A DNA stretch of 64,000 bases from Sinonovacula constricta (GCA_007844125.1 CM017557.1:65046290-65110289); one strand, 5' to 3'. Counted from the stretch's first letter, positions 1 to 10,249 are shown. Notes: a model not told the origin generated them from the letters alone. Translations and numbers: made by a program.

Positions 1-170
1 TCTATCTCTCGCGAGCGCGCGGAGAGAGAGGGGGGGGACGAGAGCGGAAGAGCGGGAGAGCGCGCGCGCGCGCGCGGGGAGCGCGAGAGAGAGAGCGAGA
101 CGCGAGGAGCGCGAGAGCGAGCGAGAGAGGAGAGAGAGAGAGAGATAAACACACGCACACACACACACAG
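1..170. repeat. GA/CG-rich simple repeat then (CA)n
   Basis: Degenerate GAGA and GCGC runs from 1 to about 145 grade into a short CACA tract. It is non-coding low-complexity sequence and may mark an assembly-difficult edge. Confidence 0.9.
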
Positions 171-171
171 A

Positions 172-330
172 GTAATGAACACTAACTTTGACCTAAGCAG
201 TCTACAGACAAAATGTACTATAAAAGCTTAATATTTTTTGTATTACATATGTGTTTTACAACTCTCCTGTTTTACCTGGCTGGTGGCGGAGATGCATCCC
301 CCACCCCACATCCTCCTGGATCCACCCCTG
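172..330 (+). mobile_element. hAT-like MITE, copy A (5'-truncated)
   Basis: It matches the right part of the element at 8739-9005 through ACATATGTGTTTT, TTTTACCTGGCTGGTG and GATGCATCCCCCA, and ends with the same terminal repeat (CTGGATCCACCCCTG). The left end is replaced by the simple repeat. There is no coding capacity. Confidence 0.7.
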
Positions 331-470
331 CTTGACATACCAAAGTTATCAAAATTGTAGGGTTATAGCTCTCTTGCTAACGCTCAGGCAAATATAAGGA
401 TTGTTCCACGACTGGTGGTCGTTGTCAGTACTAATGCGGACTGAGTGTGGTATCAAGCCAATTATTTTCT
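331..470 (+). mobile_element. SINE-V fragment (sense +)
   Basis: Words TATAGCTCTCTTGCTAACG, AAATATAAGGATTGTTCCAC and GTGTGGTATCAAGCC match, in reverse, the SINE bodies at 32744-32957 and 54448-54745. The tRNA-like head is missing. Confidence 0.65.
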
Positions 471-1520
471 TTTCAACTCTGACCCCGGCTACACAATTAC
501 TATACGATGTATTTATGTTACGAAACCCCCAACAAACATTGAAAAAATGTAAGAAATGATAAGCAAATGTTGTCCCAAGTTCGTTGCTGATTGTCGCTGT
601 TGTTATTTTATTGTGCCGTTGTCTTTCTCAATCACGCCCTCGATTTTTTTTGTATGATTAAGCAGGGAAAGTCACAAACATAGAACATTAAATATTCAAC
701 ATGTAGAACATTTAAAAAAAATAAAGCTGCCTTACGTAACTAAAGCCAATAAATATCAATTCGTTTCCTTTGAAGCAACACAATTCAATTAAAGATGCAA
801 CACTATTATGGTTAGCGTGCGTAATGTTACACGTTTCTTTGTCTGGTATGTAGCCAGGTGTCAAAGTCTCTGCTTAGAAAATGAAGAAGAAATTCTACTA
901 GAATGAGCATGTAACGATACTTCACAGCATAAATTATTCCGGCAATCGCCGGTGGCACTACACCAAATGTAATCAATTCTGCTGCATTGCGGTACAGCCC
1001 TGCGCGAAATATGACAACAACCTAAGGCTGCGGGTGATATTGCCTTATGCGGATCAAAACAAGTGAATACATGACGTGATTATAATTGATCTAAATAATT
1101 TAAATGTAAAAACAATTTAAAGTGAGTTTGAAATTTTTTGTCGAAGTCGTTGTATGTTCGTGTATATGCACTTATACATGATAGTAAAGAACTGCAAGAA
1201 AAGAAGGTAGCGGTCGATATCAATCAACACTGTTAGAATTGTAACAATATTGTGGCATAATGAAGTGTCTCTGGAAAAAATGCATGTTCCATTCGATGTT
1301 TCCAGTTAATACGTATCCATTTCAACCATAAGAGTCAATACCTCATGCATAACAAAAAATGGGCGAAAATATCAACTTCACTGTTATGGGTTATTACGAC
1401 TTTCAGGTTAACATTATTTGTATTCAAGACGTTCAAAATCTCTTTTTATTTCCAAAATGGTAAAAACATTTTAATCTTACACGAAGGAAATCATCCTTTC
1501 GTGATATTACGACGTAAAAT
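471..1520. other. Anonymous AT-rich DNA left of the last visible exon
   Basis: I see no exon with matching phase (phase 1 entry), no RNA gene and no recognised repeat here. It is probably intron of the anosmin-like gene. Confidence 0.4.
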
Positions 1521-1528
1521 TGGCTGTA

Positions 1529-1900
1529 CCAATCGGAACACCTCGGATAATTCACGAATCATCTCTCGGATGTATGTAGGTAGTCGGATCACCTCGGCCA
1601 TTTCACTAAAAGGTGCTACTTTTGAGACAACGTCAAAACAAAGATGGCAGCTCGGGTGACAGCTCACTACAGTTCGATGCCTGTTAAACTTCAATTGTGA
1701 CGGCTTTAAATTTAAATTATCCAATTTAAATTTACCCAGCGCAGCAGACACGCAGCTGTCGAACGATGGCATTGTTTATGTTTTGTGCGAACTACATTTT
1801 AGGCATAGTCTTCTTCCGACTTTCGGCGAAAAAAGCGATCGTGATTTCAGTAAGTATCATCCGAGGGATGATTGAGAAATTACCCGGGGAGTTCCGATTG
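1529..1900. mobile_element. MITE with CCAATCGGAAC terminal repeats and 8-bp target duplication, copy 1
   Basis: The left end reads CCAATCGGAACACCTCGG and the right end is its near inverted copy, ending CTCC/GTTCCGATTG. It is flanked by perfect 8-bp direct repeats TGGCTGTA at 1521-1528 and 1901-1908. The 372-bp interior has no transposase. An 8-bp duplication is typical of hAT-class transposition, so this is likely a non-autonomous hAT-type element. A second copy lies at 23298-23682. Confidence 0.8.
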
Positions 1901-1970
1901 TGGCTGTAAGCGTAAACGACTTTCCCTAATTGCGTCATTATGACGTCACAGCAATGCAGTCATGACTCAC

Positions 1971-2045
1971 CTGTTCCTAGACCCATTGACTCTCCTTGAT
2001 CCACAGCAGGGTATCGGATCTGCTGGCCGTCTTCCACTTCTTCAA
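1971..2045 (-). CDS. Anosmin-like gene, acidic linker exon (last one in the window)
   Basis: The exon is 75 nt, phase 1 to 1, with acceptor TTCTTGTTTACAG and donor GTGAGTC. It encodes residues 342-366, opening VEEVEDGQQIRY. It shows no clear domain and looks like an acidic, polar linker or tail segment. The donor implies at least one further exon, which I could not find in positions 1-1970, so the gene continues beyond the left edge. An ATT array begins about 26 bases upstream of its acceptor. Confidence 0.7.
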
Positions 2046-2071
2046 CTGTAAACAAGAAAACAGTAAGCCAT

Positions 2072-2072
2072 A

Positions 2073-2159
<87 letters not shown>

Positions 2160-2173
2160 ATAATAATTAAAAC

Positions 2174-2218
<45 letters not shown>

Positions 2219-2222
2219 TATT

Positions 2223-2269
<47 letters not shown>

Positions 2270-2273
2270 TCAT
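2072..2273. repeat. (ATT)n then (ATC)n microsatellite array
   Basis: About 200 bp of ATT triplets broken by AATAATTAAAACT near 2160, changing to ATC after 2222. It sits in the intron just upstream of the acceptor of exon 1971-2045. The poly-Asn/Asp and poly-Ile/Met readings are artefacts. Confidence 0.95.
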
Positions 2274-3471
2274 CATTGTTTACATTATTTACATTATTCT
2301 ACATTATTCTATATTATTCTACATTACTTAATATAATTATAATTCCTACTTATATTTATCTTATTCGTTATTGTTTCTAAGTCAATTCTTCCAACGTTAA
2401 TGTTAAGCAACCAGATGTACATTACCACGCAAGAAATATATGCACTTTTAAACTTTTATCTGATTAATTGTCATATTCGATGTGAGCGGGACAATATTAA
2501 AGTTAACTCAACACGTTATATTATTATTAAGTGCATACTTTTCTTTTTGGAAGTTTTTTATGTTTTGTTGGCTTATTTATAACTGCGATTTTACAATAGC
2601 TTCCCTTAGGAAACGATTACCTGTTCTAACGACATGATCCAATAATTTAAGGTCCTAACTGCAAAATGTCTGTTAACGACATGCCAACCTACTTAGTATA
2701 TAAATAAGGAAAACCTGTGAAACGAATATTTTTAACTTATAATTGTTCAAACGCACACAATAAAGTACTTTAAAACTAAAGTGCATTAAAATGTACTTTT
2801 GAATATGTAGAGTGCAGCAAATAATAAATATTTCCTACACGCATTTAGATTACAAAGCGGTTTGAATCCATGGACAATATTTTACTTTAAAGTACGCGCT
2901 AATCTGAAAATTGCGATTAAACAAAATGTGCACTTTCAGCACTTTGAAGTGTGAAATTGTGCCTATTGCAAAGTGGTATAAAAGTCGACTTTGATTGATG
3001 TTTTCGTCGAATAGTTTTGCTTTGGAAAATATATTAGCTAAAGGGTTATGCGTTATTAGATCGGTATGCACCAGGCGCGTTTCTGCCATTACGCACTTTA
3101 CGCACGTGCGTAACCTCCGTTCCAAAAATCCAAAATCTAAAAGTACCAAAAACTCTAAGAAAGTCGATGCCTAACACGGGTTAGGAATGATCTGTTTTAT
3201 TTCCGTAGATTCTGTGTTATTAAACCTTATTAGCACACCAATCAAGTTGAAAACGTTTCAAAGGATTAAACTTATACACGTCAGGATTTTAGTTCTTCAT
3301 ATTTTGCGTTAAATTCGTCGCATGTCTGCATTTTACCTGTTATTTATTAGAAAAGAACCGAATATATTCAAAGTATTACTGCAAAGGTTTTTTTTCCCTT
3401 GTAATTGTGCGTAACTTCAAAAACGGTCCAGATACGCGCATGGTATGCACTACGTTTACTTAAATACTAAC
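2274..3471. other. Remainder of intron between exons 3472-3682 and 1971-2045
   Basis: AT-rich intron sequence with a short TACATTATTC repeat near 2290. No further feature seen. Confidence 0.5.
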
Positions 3472-3682
3472 CATAGTGTCCTGCGGGCGTGGTCGTTGTC
3501 AGTACCTTGACCTGTAATGCAGTGTCGGTGTTAGACTTGCACTGGGTAGGGTCATCAAGTTCTGTGTCGTTACACACAGGAGTCTGGTAGTCAAGCCTAC
3601 CGTGCCATGAGTCAACCGAATCGAGCTGAACTGTGATTGTGTAGACGGCATTGAAATTGATCTCCTTCAACTGGAGTTTCGG
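3472..3682 (-). CDS. Anosmin-like gene, end of FnIII domain 2 plus Cys pair and linker
   Basis: The exon is 211 nt, phase 0 to 1, with acceptor TTGCCCATTTTAG and donor GTTAGT. It encodes residues 272-341. LQLKEINFNAVYTITVQL is the E-F strand pair with the canonical Tyr of FnIII. The domain closes with YQTPVC (Cys308), then Cys319 eleven residues later. NDT at residue 309 is a sequon. A Cys pair at the end of an FnIII domain after T-P is also a feature I remember in anosmin-1. The last part is Thr-rich and ends in HY. Confidence 0.85.
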
Positions 3683-5454
3683 CTAAAATGGGCAAAGAAA
3701 AAATGGGTATACACTATACAACAGTATTGTATTTGACGGTTTAAACACTAATTTAAGAGTCTTTCAGAAGAAAAAAAAACACATTTTGAAAAGATATGTC
3801 TTGTAACTTTATTGAGGGCAGGAAGGGACTTGAACTGATTTGGATTTCAGTATGAAGACGTCAATGTAATCTATTTCGGACTTTGTAAAAACAAGTACAA
3901 TTTTTGGAATACATTTTGCAAATAAGTGGAAGGAATTAATTATAATTAATTATTTGCAACTTTTTTTTGGGGGGGGGGGGGGAGGGGGGGGCTGAAAAGA
4001 ACCTAAGAAAATTGAATAGTTATCATTCCCAATTATTAAATAATATAGGTGGTTAAAAAAGATAATACTTTTGGAAAGAGATGCGCGAATAAAGTCCATT
4101 AAACATTTAAATAATTTGAAAACTATGTCTAGATACATGAACGAAGACTTTTTCAGTTTTCTTAAATATGTTGAAATAACTGAATAAGATAAAACACATA
4201 ATAAATGCCAGTTATACAATGCACAAATAAAGGACCTGACATGTGTTGTCATTTAATACAACCATTTACTAAACGAGTTCAGGAATAGTGATAGTAAGCG
4301 AACCTAAGGCAAGCTTACTACCATTTGTCCTTGATGAGTTTTTTACATATTTTTATTAAATGACAATAGGTGTCAGATTCTTTTTATCAAATGATTTTAA
4401 TCGCCCGTTCATTATTTAACGAAATTTTAACAACAATCCTGGGTGAAACAGTCGTATGAGGCGATTTGCATTATGATGGCGTCGATCATTAGAAAAAGCT
4501 ATCTTACACTAGTGTAATATGACAAAGTGTGTAATGGGTGTATCATTGGAAAACAAGGAGAATCAAGTGATTAATAATATTCAGCCTTCTTGCAGTTAAA
4601 GAAAACACACTTTGCATCTACTGCTGTTGTCTGTGTTTGGAAGGTGCTTCCATGTTTTAACCGGAAATTAATAAATGCGATTATCTTCTAGATGATTTGA
4701 TACACAAATGCGATAAATTAAAGAAAATCCTCGACAACTGGTATCTGTATAGCACCGGAAGTGAAACGATGCGAATATTAGCGAGTAAATGATGTTGGCA
4801 AGCAGGCTGAAACCTAACACCATCCCATTTCCGACGAGTTGTGCTGTGCGCGTATACTTTTCTTTATTTGTTTATTTGTTTGTTTGGTTTATTGTGTTTA
4901 TCGTCCCACATCAGTAGTTCAGTAATTTGGAGACCGTGTCTATTTGAAGCAGATATAATGATGCCTTCAATGTATATAGCACTCCCTGAACACCTGGAAT
5001 GACACCACACCCATTCACATCCTGAAACCGGGTTGATCAGTCGTGGAACTGTCCTTATATTTGCTTGAGCGTTAACAATGAAAACTTTACCTCTGCCATT
5101 TTAAAAAAAAGTCGTTAGAATAGGGCAATGCTCCTGTGCTAACGCTCTTTCAAATATAATCGGGTGTTACGATTTTGCCGACCCTGTGTCAGAATAATGT
5201 AACTAGGTGTGAAATCGTGCCAGGTGTCCACGGCATACTATGTATAGTGAATACTGCATTATACCTGCCGTATGTGAACGTCGTCTTTTTAGAACCTTAA
5301 GACTGTTGATGGGACGCTTATACAAACGAACATGGAGAACCGACGCACTGCAGTTCTGATGAAAAAAACTGATACTTTTTAACCCCCGTTTTATTGCAAA
5401 CCTTGGCAATGATAGGTTGATGATTAAAAGCCGGAGACTATATCAGTTCAACCT
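3683..5454. other. Intron with SINE-V copy and a poly(dG) tract
   Basis: It holds a G-run of 14 plus 8 interrupted by one A (3969-3991) and a minus-strand SINE-V copy. The rest is anonymous AT-rich DNA. Confidence 0.6.
4885..5080 (-). mobile_element. SINE-V copy without tRNA head
   Basis: GTTTATCGTCCCAC, GGAGACCGTGTC, GAACACCTGGAATGA and CAGTCGTGGAACTGTCC match the other SINE-V bodies. A short piece in the opposite direction (GCTAACGCTC, about 5134-5160) follows, so the end is rearranged. Confidence 0.7.
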
Positions 5455-6036
5455 CGAGCGTTTACAATTCAGTCATGGTCGCCCAATTAATAATGAAACC
5501 TTGGACCGTCTATCTAGTTTACAATTTAAGTCATAGACGCCCAGTGAACAATGAAACCTGGGACCGTCTATCGCGTTTATAATTCAGCCATGGACGCCCA
5601 GTGAACAATGAAACCTGGGACCGTCTATCGCGTTTATAATTCAGTCATGGACGCCATGTGAACGATGAAACCTGGGACCGTCTATCGCGTTTATAATTCA
5701 GCCATGGAAGCCCAGTGAACAATGAAACCTGGGACCGTCTATCGCGTTTACAATTCAGCCATGGACGCCCAGTGAACGATGAAACCTGGGACCGTCTATC
5801 GCGTTTACAATTCAGCCATGGACGCCAAGTGAACAATGAAACCTGGGACCATCTATCGCGTTTATAATTCAGCCATGGACGCCAAGTGAACGATGAAACC
5901 TGGGACCGTCTATCGCGTTTATAATTCAGCCATGGACGCCAAGTGAATAATGACACCTGGTGAATTCTGGGGCCAGCTATGGCGTTTAAAATTAAGCCAT
6001 AGACACCCATTGAACGATGAAACCTGGGGCCAGATA
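5455..6036. repeat. 57-bp minisatellite, about 10 units
   Basis: The unit contains CTGGGACCGTCTATCGCG, TTTATAATTCAGCC and ATGGACGCCCAGTGAAC. Its length is a multiple of three, so one minus-strand frame stays open with a 19-residue period (WLNYKRDRRSQVSSFTWRP). That frame has no link to an exon. The array ends about 20 bp from the donor of exon 6056-6139. Confidence 0.9.
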
Positions 6037-6055
6037 CGACGTGTCAACTACGTAC

Positions 6056-6139
6056 CTGTTGAGACATATCGACTGGAACTGTTTCTTGAAAATGTTCTGG
6101 AGGAAAACCGCATTCACAGCTTTTGAGATAAATATCCAC
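6056..6139 (-). CDS. Anosmin-like gene, middle of FnIII domain 2 with C-x-C motif
   Basis: The exon is 84 nt, phase 0 to 0, with acceptor CCTTTTTCACAG and donor GTACGT. It encodes residues 244-271, beginning VDIYLKSCECGF. The first residues finish strand C (Y-K-V-D-I), and Cys251 and Cys253 follow. Leaving this exon out would make the FnIII fold too short, and with it the strand order is normal. The upstream intron is only 266 bp. Downstream, the donor is about 20 bp from a 57-bp minisatellite. Reading through the donor in frame hits a stop after three codons. Confidence 0.75.
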
Positions 6140-6320
6140 CTGTGAAAAAGGTTAGATTGTAAACAAAATAAAATTGTCACAGCATTTTACTTTTCACTTT
6201 TCAAGGTACATATCAACCAGACTGTTTAGTGCATGTACATTTTTTATACATTCCAACAAAACTAGTAATGCAACTTGTTTACTCAAAAACTGAAATTAGT
6301 CAGGGTAACAAGGTTAACAG

Positions 6321-6374
<54 letters not shown>

Positions 6375-6400
6375 CCATCATCATCATCATTATCATTAAA
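6321..6400. repeat. (ATC)n microsatellite next to a splice donor
   Basis: About 26 ATC triplets with two substitutions. It lies within the 266-bp intron between exons 6406-6581 and 6056-6139 and begins directly after the donor GTAGG on the minus strand. Confidence 0.95.
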
Positions 6401-6405
6401 CCTAC

Positions 6406-6581
6406 CTTGTAGGAGGCTGAGTGCGGAACATCAGTGGGGTTTTTCCAATGAATAATTGGCTCTAGACGACCGTCTTTAACCACCGTCTCCATGGTGATGT
6501 TGAACTTAGATTCACTACTAACGGAGATGCTCGCAGAGCCGCCTTTCCGGGCCTGGAACTTGTTTGTGAAACGAACATCTT
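6406..6581 (-). CDS. Anosmin-like gene, N-terminal part of FnIII domain 2
   Basis: The exon is 176 nt, phase 1 to 0, with acceptor TTTTCACGCATCCAG and donor GTAGGT. It encodes residues 185-243, opening EDVRFTNKF and containing DGRLEPIIHWKNPTD, the strand-B Trp segment of a second FnIII domain, and ending SASYK at the start of strand C. NIT at residue 212 is a sequon. An ATC microsatellite starts right after the donor, so the first intron bases are GTAGG followed by the repeat. Confidence 0.85.
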
Positions 6582-7781
6582 CTGGATGCGTGAAAATCAG
6601 AAAGTAATGTGGGTTAGCAAACGCCTGATAACGCGTGATACCTTGGCATACAGTGGTCGGATAAACAATTTAGAAATAGCATTATGCAATGATCAAAATC
6701 GGCAAAAAAATATATACGACTTATTTCCTAAGATACGAGGTATTTTCAGTATTTCATTCACCAACAGACTTGTTGTGTTGATATTTGTTGCTGTTATTTG
6801 CCATTTAAAAAAATCTTACTTTATAGCAGATAGTACATGGATTATTATAAGCTTGTTAACTCAGAAACATTGTCAAGATAATCGCCACTTAATAAACTCA
6901 TAGAAAATTAAATTAAAAGACAAAATCAAATACTACATGTAGCTTTTTACTCAATAAGAATATAGGACAAAGTCCTATGAGCATTGCAACATATATACCA
7001 AACTCCGAAAAGGCACAGAACAAAGGTATTTCACATGCAAGCCAAGCGAAAAGTAAGAACAAATTTGTGATGAGTCATTTAACGAAAGGGCAAACCCGAC
7101 AGGTACCGCCTTGGAACGGTCAGTCGGCAATATGGACCGACTGGGGTGCTAAAACCGGTTTTACAGAGCTCTAACCTCGCACTTCCTGACGAGTTTCTCA
7201 AATGCAAGCAATGAAAAGAAAAACGATCTATTACAAAATGTCCAGGCGCTGATATTTTCTATAAGTTATGAAGAAAGTAGTGACGTCATTGAAAAATAAT
7301 GTCCACATAGTGTTTAGAAAAGAATATGGTATTATTTCGATTTAAACAACTGCACAAAAAATGGTTGACTATAAACAAAATTAACTTTCTGAATTATTAA
7401 CAAACATGACCAGAGACGAATAAATGGTCGTAGCATCCTGTTCATGTGAATATGGAATTGAAGAACCAAATAACATGTTAAAAATACCTCCTTCGAAACA
7501 TCGTGAAGTCTTACTGTTGGGAAATTAAAAAAAAAAAATAAAGCGTCGCTAAGTTCATTCACCTTTTAGCCGTTTTAAGATCAACAACCTAGTATCATAT
7601 ATAAAACATGAACATACTGATGATCTTGATAGTGACGTCATAATGCAAATGCAGATGACGTGCTGATTGTAAGATTCGTTATGTCATTTACATGCACAAA
7701 ATTGTTAGCAAGTCACCGTAAAAGGGCTGTGTATTTCAAAACATGCTAGTCACGACATCTATTAACTTAAAATGCTTATAC
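6582..7781. other. Intron largely made of a repeat-X copy
   Basis: 6582-6960 is AT-rich with nothing recognised. The rest is the repeat-X copy listed separately. Confidence 0.5.
6963..7455 (+). repeat. Dispersed repeat X, plus-strand copy
   Basis: Words GGCACAGAACAAAGGTAT, ATGCAAGCCAAGCGAAAAG, GGAACGGTCAGTCGGCAATA, CTCAAATGCAAGCAATGAAA and AATGGTCGTAGCATCCTG recur, inverted, at 52056-52592, with shorter copies at 51355-51595 and 51655-51965. The short ORFs inside show no known domain. The class is unknown; it may be a non-autonomous transposon. Confidence 0.75.
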
Positions 7782-7917
7782 CATCGGTCCAGGGTAGGTT
7801 GATGTCGCTCTGGAACTTGATCTGGGTCCTGGTACCGTTTTCGTCGACCGCCAATAACCAGAACTCCGGTGACGCTGGCAAATCAAATAGCCGCAACATG
7901 GCGTCTGTAGAGGCCGT
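7782..7917 (-). CDS. Anosmin-like gene, second half of FnIII domain 1
   Basis: The exon is 136 nt, phase 0 to 1, with acceptor GCTTTTGTTTCAG and donor GTATAAG. It encodes residues 140-184. MLRLFDLPASPEFWLLAVDE is the strand E-F region of an FnIII domain (hydrophobic, L-P turn, aromatic, A-V-D), followed by NGTR, a sequon at residue 166. It continues the C' strand of the previous exon without a gap, which supports the join across the long intron. Confidence 0.85.
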
Positions 7918-8161
7918 CTGAAACAAAAGCAAATACAAAGTTTATAACCAACTGGGAAAAGATATAGATTTAACTGTCGTCGTTAAATAAAGGAAATACT
8001 TATTTGTTGGCTTTTCTGACATTATAACCGTGGTTATAGGACACGAGTGGGTACATGGGTCTTAAAATTGTAAAGTGGGATCATTCTACGCCACAGCAAC
8101 ATCCCGTACTGCGTCACTAATCAAATACCACACGTAAAAATTTATAAATCTTTTGAATATA

Positions 8162-8596
8162 CAGGGCTGGAAAAATATGGTAGCCCGACGTCCCGGACAA
8201 GTCAAAAGGCAGTTTTGGCTACTGGTCATTGATCGTTAAATTATCTCGGACAACTCATAAATCGGCAGTCGGACAGGTAACAAATAAACAGTGGCTTCTT
8301 ATTAGCGATGAAGACAATTAATTTCACGCCAGGAGCATTTATCAGCAACACGTAAAAACGGTACATGTACAATGCACGCGCCTGTCCAAAACAGTCATTC
8401 ACGATGTGCGATACATAAATGCTTCTAGACAAAAAATAAAAGAAAGAAATTGTTGCTATACCTTGTTTGTTTGCTGTAGATATGACAAATGTGTTGTTGT
8501 ATTCGTTTATTGAAAACGACGCAAATTTTTAGGACAAGTCAATTTGTCCAGGTTACTAGACCGGGACTAGTCATTGAAAAGATTTTTTCAGCCCTT
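8162..8596. mobile_element. hAT-like MITE with CAGGGCTG ends
   Basis: The left end CAGGGCTGGAAAAAT is matched by the inverted right end ATTTTTTCAGCCCT. Just inside the ends, GGACAAGTC and GGACAAGTCAATTTGTCC also pair. CAGGG-type ends are common in hAT elements. I could not see a clean target duplication and there is no transposase. Confidence 0.6.
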
Positions 8597-8738
8597 ACAC
8601 TGTCATCCTAGCTTATTTTTTACTATTAATATCATCTGGTAGTGTATGTTAAAATTATTCGAAAGTTGTGACACTCCGACTAAAGTCAATTGCATGTACA
8701 AGGTCAAGAAATAGAAGGTATTCCAATAAACCGGAAAA

Positions 8739-9005
8739 CAGGGGCGGATCCAGAAAATAATAATAATTTTTATTATTATATACGAATCAATATCAATTCA
8801 AATTTATCGCAGTAACTACTAGATAATTATACATACACAGTAAGTGACCCCAACTTCGACATAAGCAGTCAAAATGACAAAATTGACTTTAAAAGCATAG
8901 TATTTAAGCTTACATGTATTTGTTTTCACAACTCTACTCTTTTACCTGGCTGGTGAGGGGGTGGGGGATGCATCCCCCATCCCCCTCCCTCTGGATCCAT
9001 CCCTG
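8739..9005. mobile_element. hAT-like MITE with CAGGGGCGGATCCAGA ends, copy B (complete)
   Basis: The left end CAGGGGCGGATCCAGA pairs with the right end TCTGGATCCATCCCTG. It is flanked by 8-bp direct repeats, CCGGAAAA (8731-8738) and TCGGAAAA (9006-9013), with one mismatch. It is 267 bp and non-coding. Copy A is at 172-330. Confidence 0.75.
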
Positions 9006-9775
9006 TCGGAAAACGGACAAAAATTGGCATGGTTTAGTACGAATACTGATATTACAAGTTATATAAATATGATTTGCGAGCATGTGGCAGACAAAGTCAG
9101 GTTTATATATTTTGAAAACAAGGAATCCTTAGACGGTAGATTTCTATATTTATAAACTTCATATCTTATAAAACGTAGTCTAATATTTATATGTTAAACG
9201 TAAAGAAGTGCATGTAATAATATATTTGGAAAAACAAAAGGAATGACCACTTCATAAGCAAAGCACTTAGAAAGCACTTACAGATATACACTATAGTCAG
9301 CTACATAAAAAGCTATTTCCAATCGCGATAAATGACCTGGAAGCTCATTCAGTAATCAAATTATCTCTAGAATACAATCTGATATACGATGGTAATTGCA
9401 AACTCACGTTTAACTCCTCTCCTGCTTAACACAAATTGACAAGACTTTAACAAACAGTGTTGGTTCCGATCAGTTAGCTCCATACTGTGAACTATCTGAT
9501 AAGAATCTACACCAATTACTAGTATGTCCGACATATATGCATTGTTTCATATGCATGAACATGTTAGCATACTAGTTATAATTTTCAATGTTTTTAACAA
9601 ATGTAGTGGGCTGAGTGTTGGAAATCTGCGTATATTTCTACACGGCACCTAATTAAAGCACTGGGTAACATGGTTATCTGAATACCTCTTCAGAGATATT
9701 GAGTCGCAGCAACACTTGAGATGATTCATTTAATTAAAACTATAAAGTTTAATGAACTCAGCGTGATACATAAAA

Positions 9776-10015
9776 CACTTGGCTAAAATATTATGTTTAC
9801 GTACAATACCTTTGATCAAGGCTATGTTTCGTTTGACCTATAACAAGACATATCATAGCACTGATCCCATTACTGGGAATTTAGTTATACTATATTGTAG
9901 TATATTACATAAGTATCGTGCCAAAAAACTTTTAAAAACGTTTTAACATCGATATCTGCTTGTTTATCATAAACATATCATATCAAATTAATAATGACCT
10001 TCTCATGTGAAATAT
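9776..10015. repeat. Diverged local duplication, left copy
   Basis: TTGGCTAAAATATTATGT, ATCAAGGCTATGTTTCG and GACCTATAACAAG resemble TTAGCTAAGATATTATGT, ATCAAAGAACAAGTTTCGA and GACCTATAGAAAG at 10250-10460, including the following ATATCATAT segment. The microsatellite at 10018-10172 lies between the copies. Confidence 0.55.
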
Positions 10016-10017
10016 AT

Positions 10018-10172
10018 ATATAGAGAGAGAGAGAGAGAAAGAGAGAGAGAGGGAGAAAGAGAGAGAGAGAGAAAAAGAGACAGAAAGAGACAGAAAGAGA
10101 GAGAGATAGACAGATAGATAGACAGATAGATAGACAGATAGATAGACAGATAGACAGACAGACAGACAGATA
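10018..10172. repeat. (GA)n/(GATA)n/(CAGA)n microsatellite
   Basis: A TATATA start passes into GAGA, then AGATAGACAG units. The Ser/Leu/Cys-rich ORF over it is an artefact. Confidence 0.95.
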
Positions 10173-10249
10173 GTTTGTCAGTACGGGCACATATACATAA
10201 AACTAAAAAATATATTGGTGGTTTGTCTCAAGCGTCAAATGATTTTTCA

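Noticed and set aside
414..432. 17-base match (GTGGTCGTTGTCAGTAC) between a SINE fragment and exon 3472-3682
   Set aside because: The flanks do not align, and in the SINE the word falls in a diverged part of a known body, so it is probably coincidence rather than exon capture.
1977..2276. Poly-Asn/Asp and poly-Ile/Met open frames
   Set aside because: They are translations of the ATT/ATC microsatellite; only the last part overlaps the real exon 1971-2045, in another frame.
5645..6010. 121-residue repetitive protein on the minus strand
   Set aside because: It is the open frame of the 57-bp minisatellite. It has no splice link in frame with the gene and no independent coding signal.
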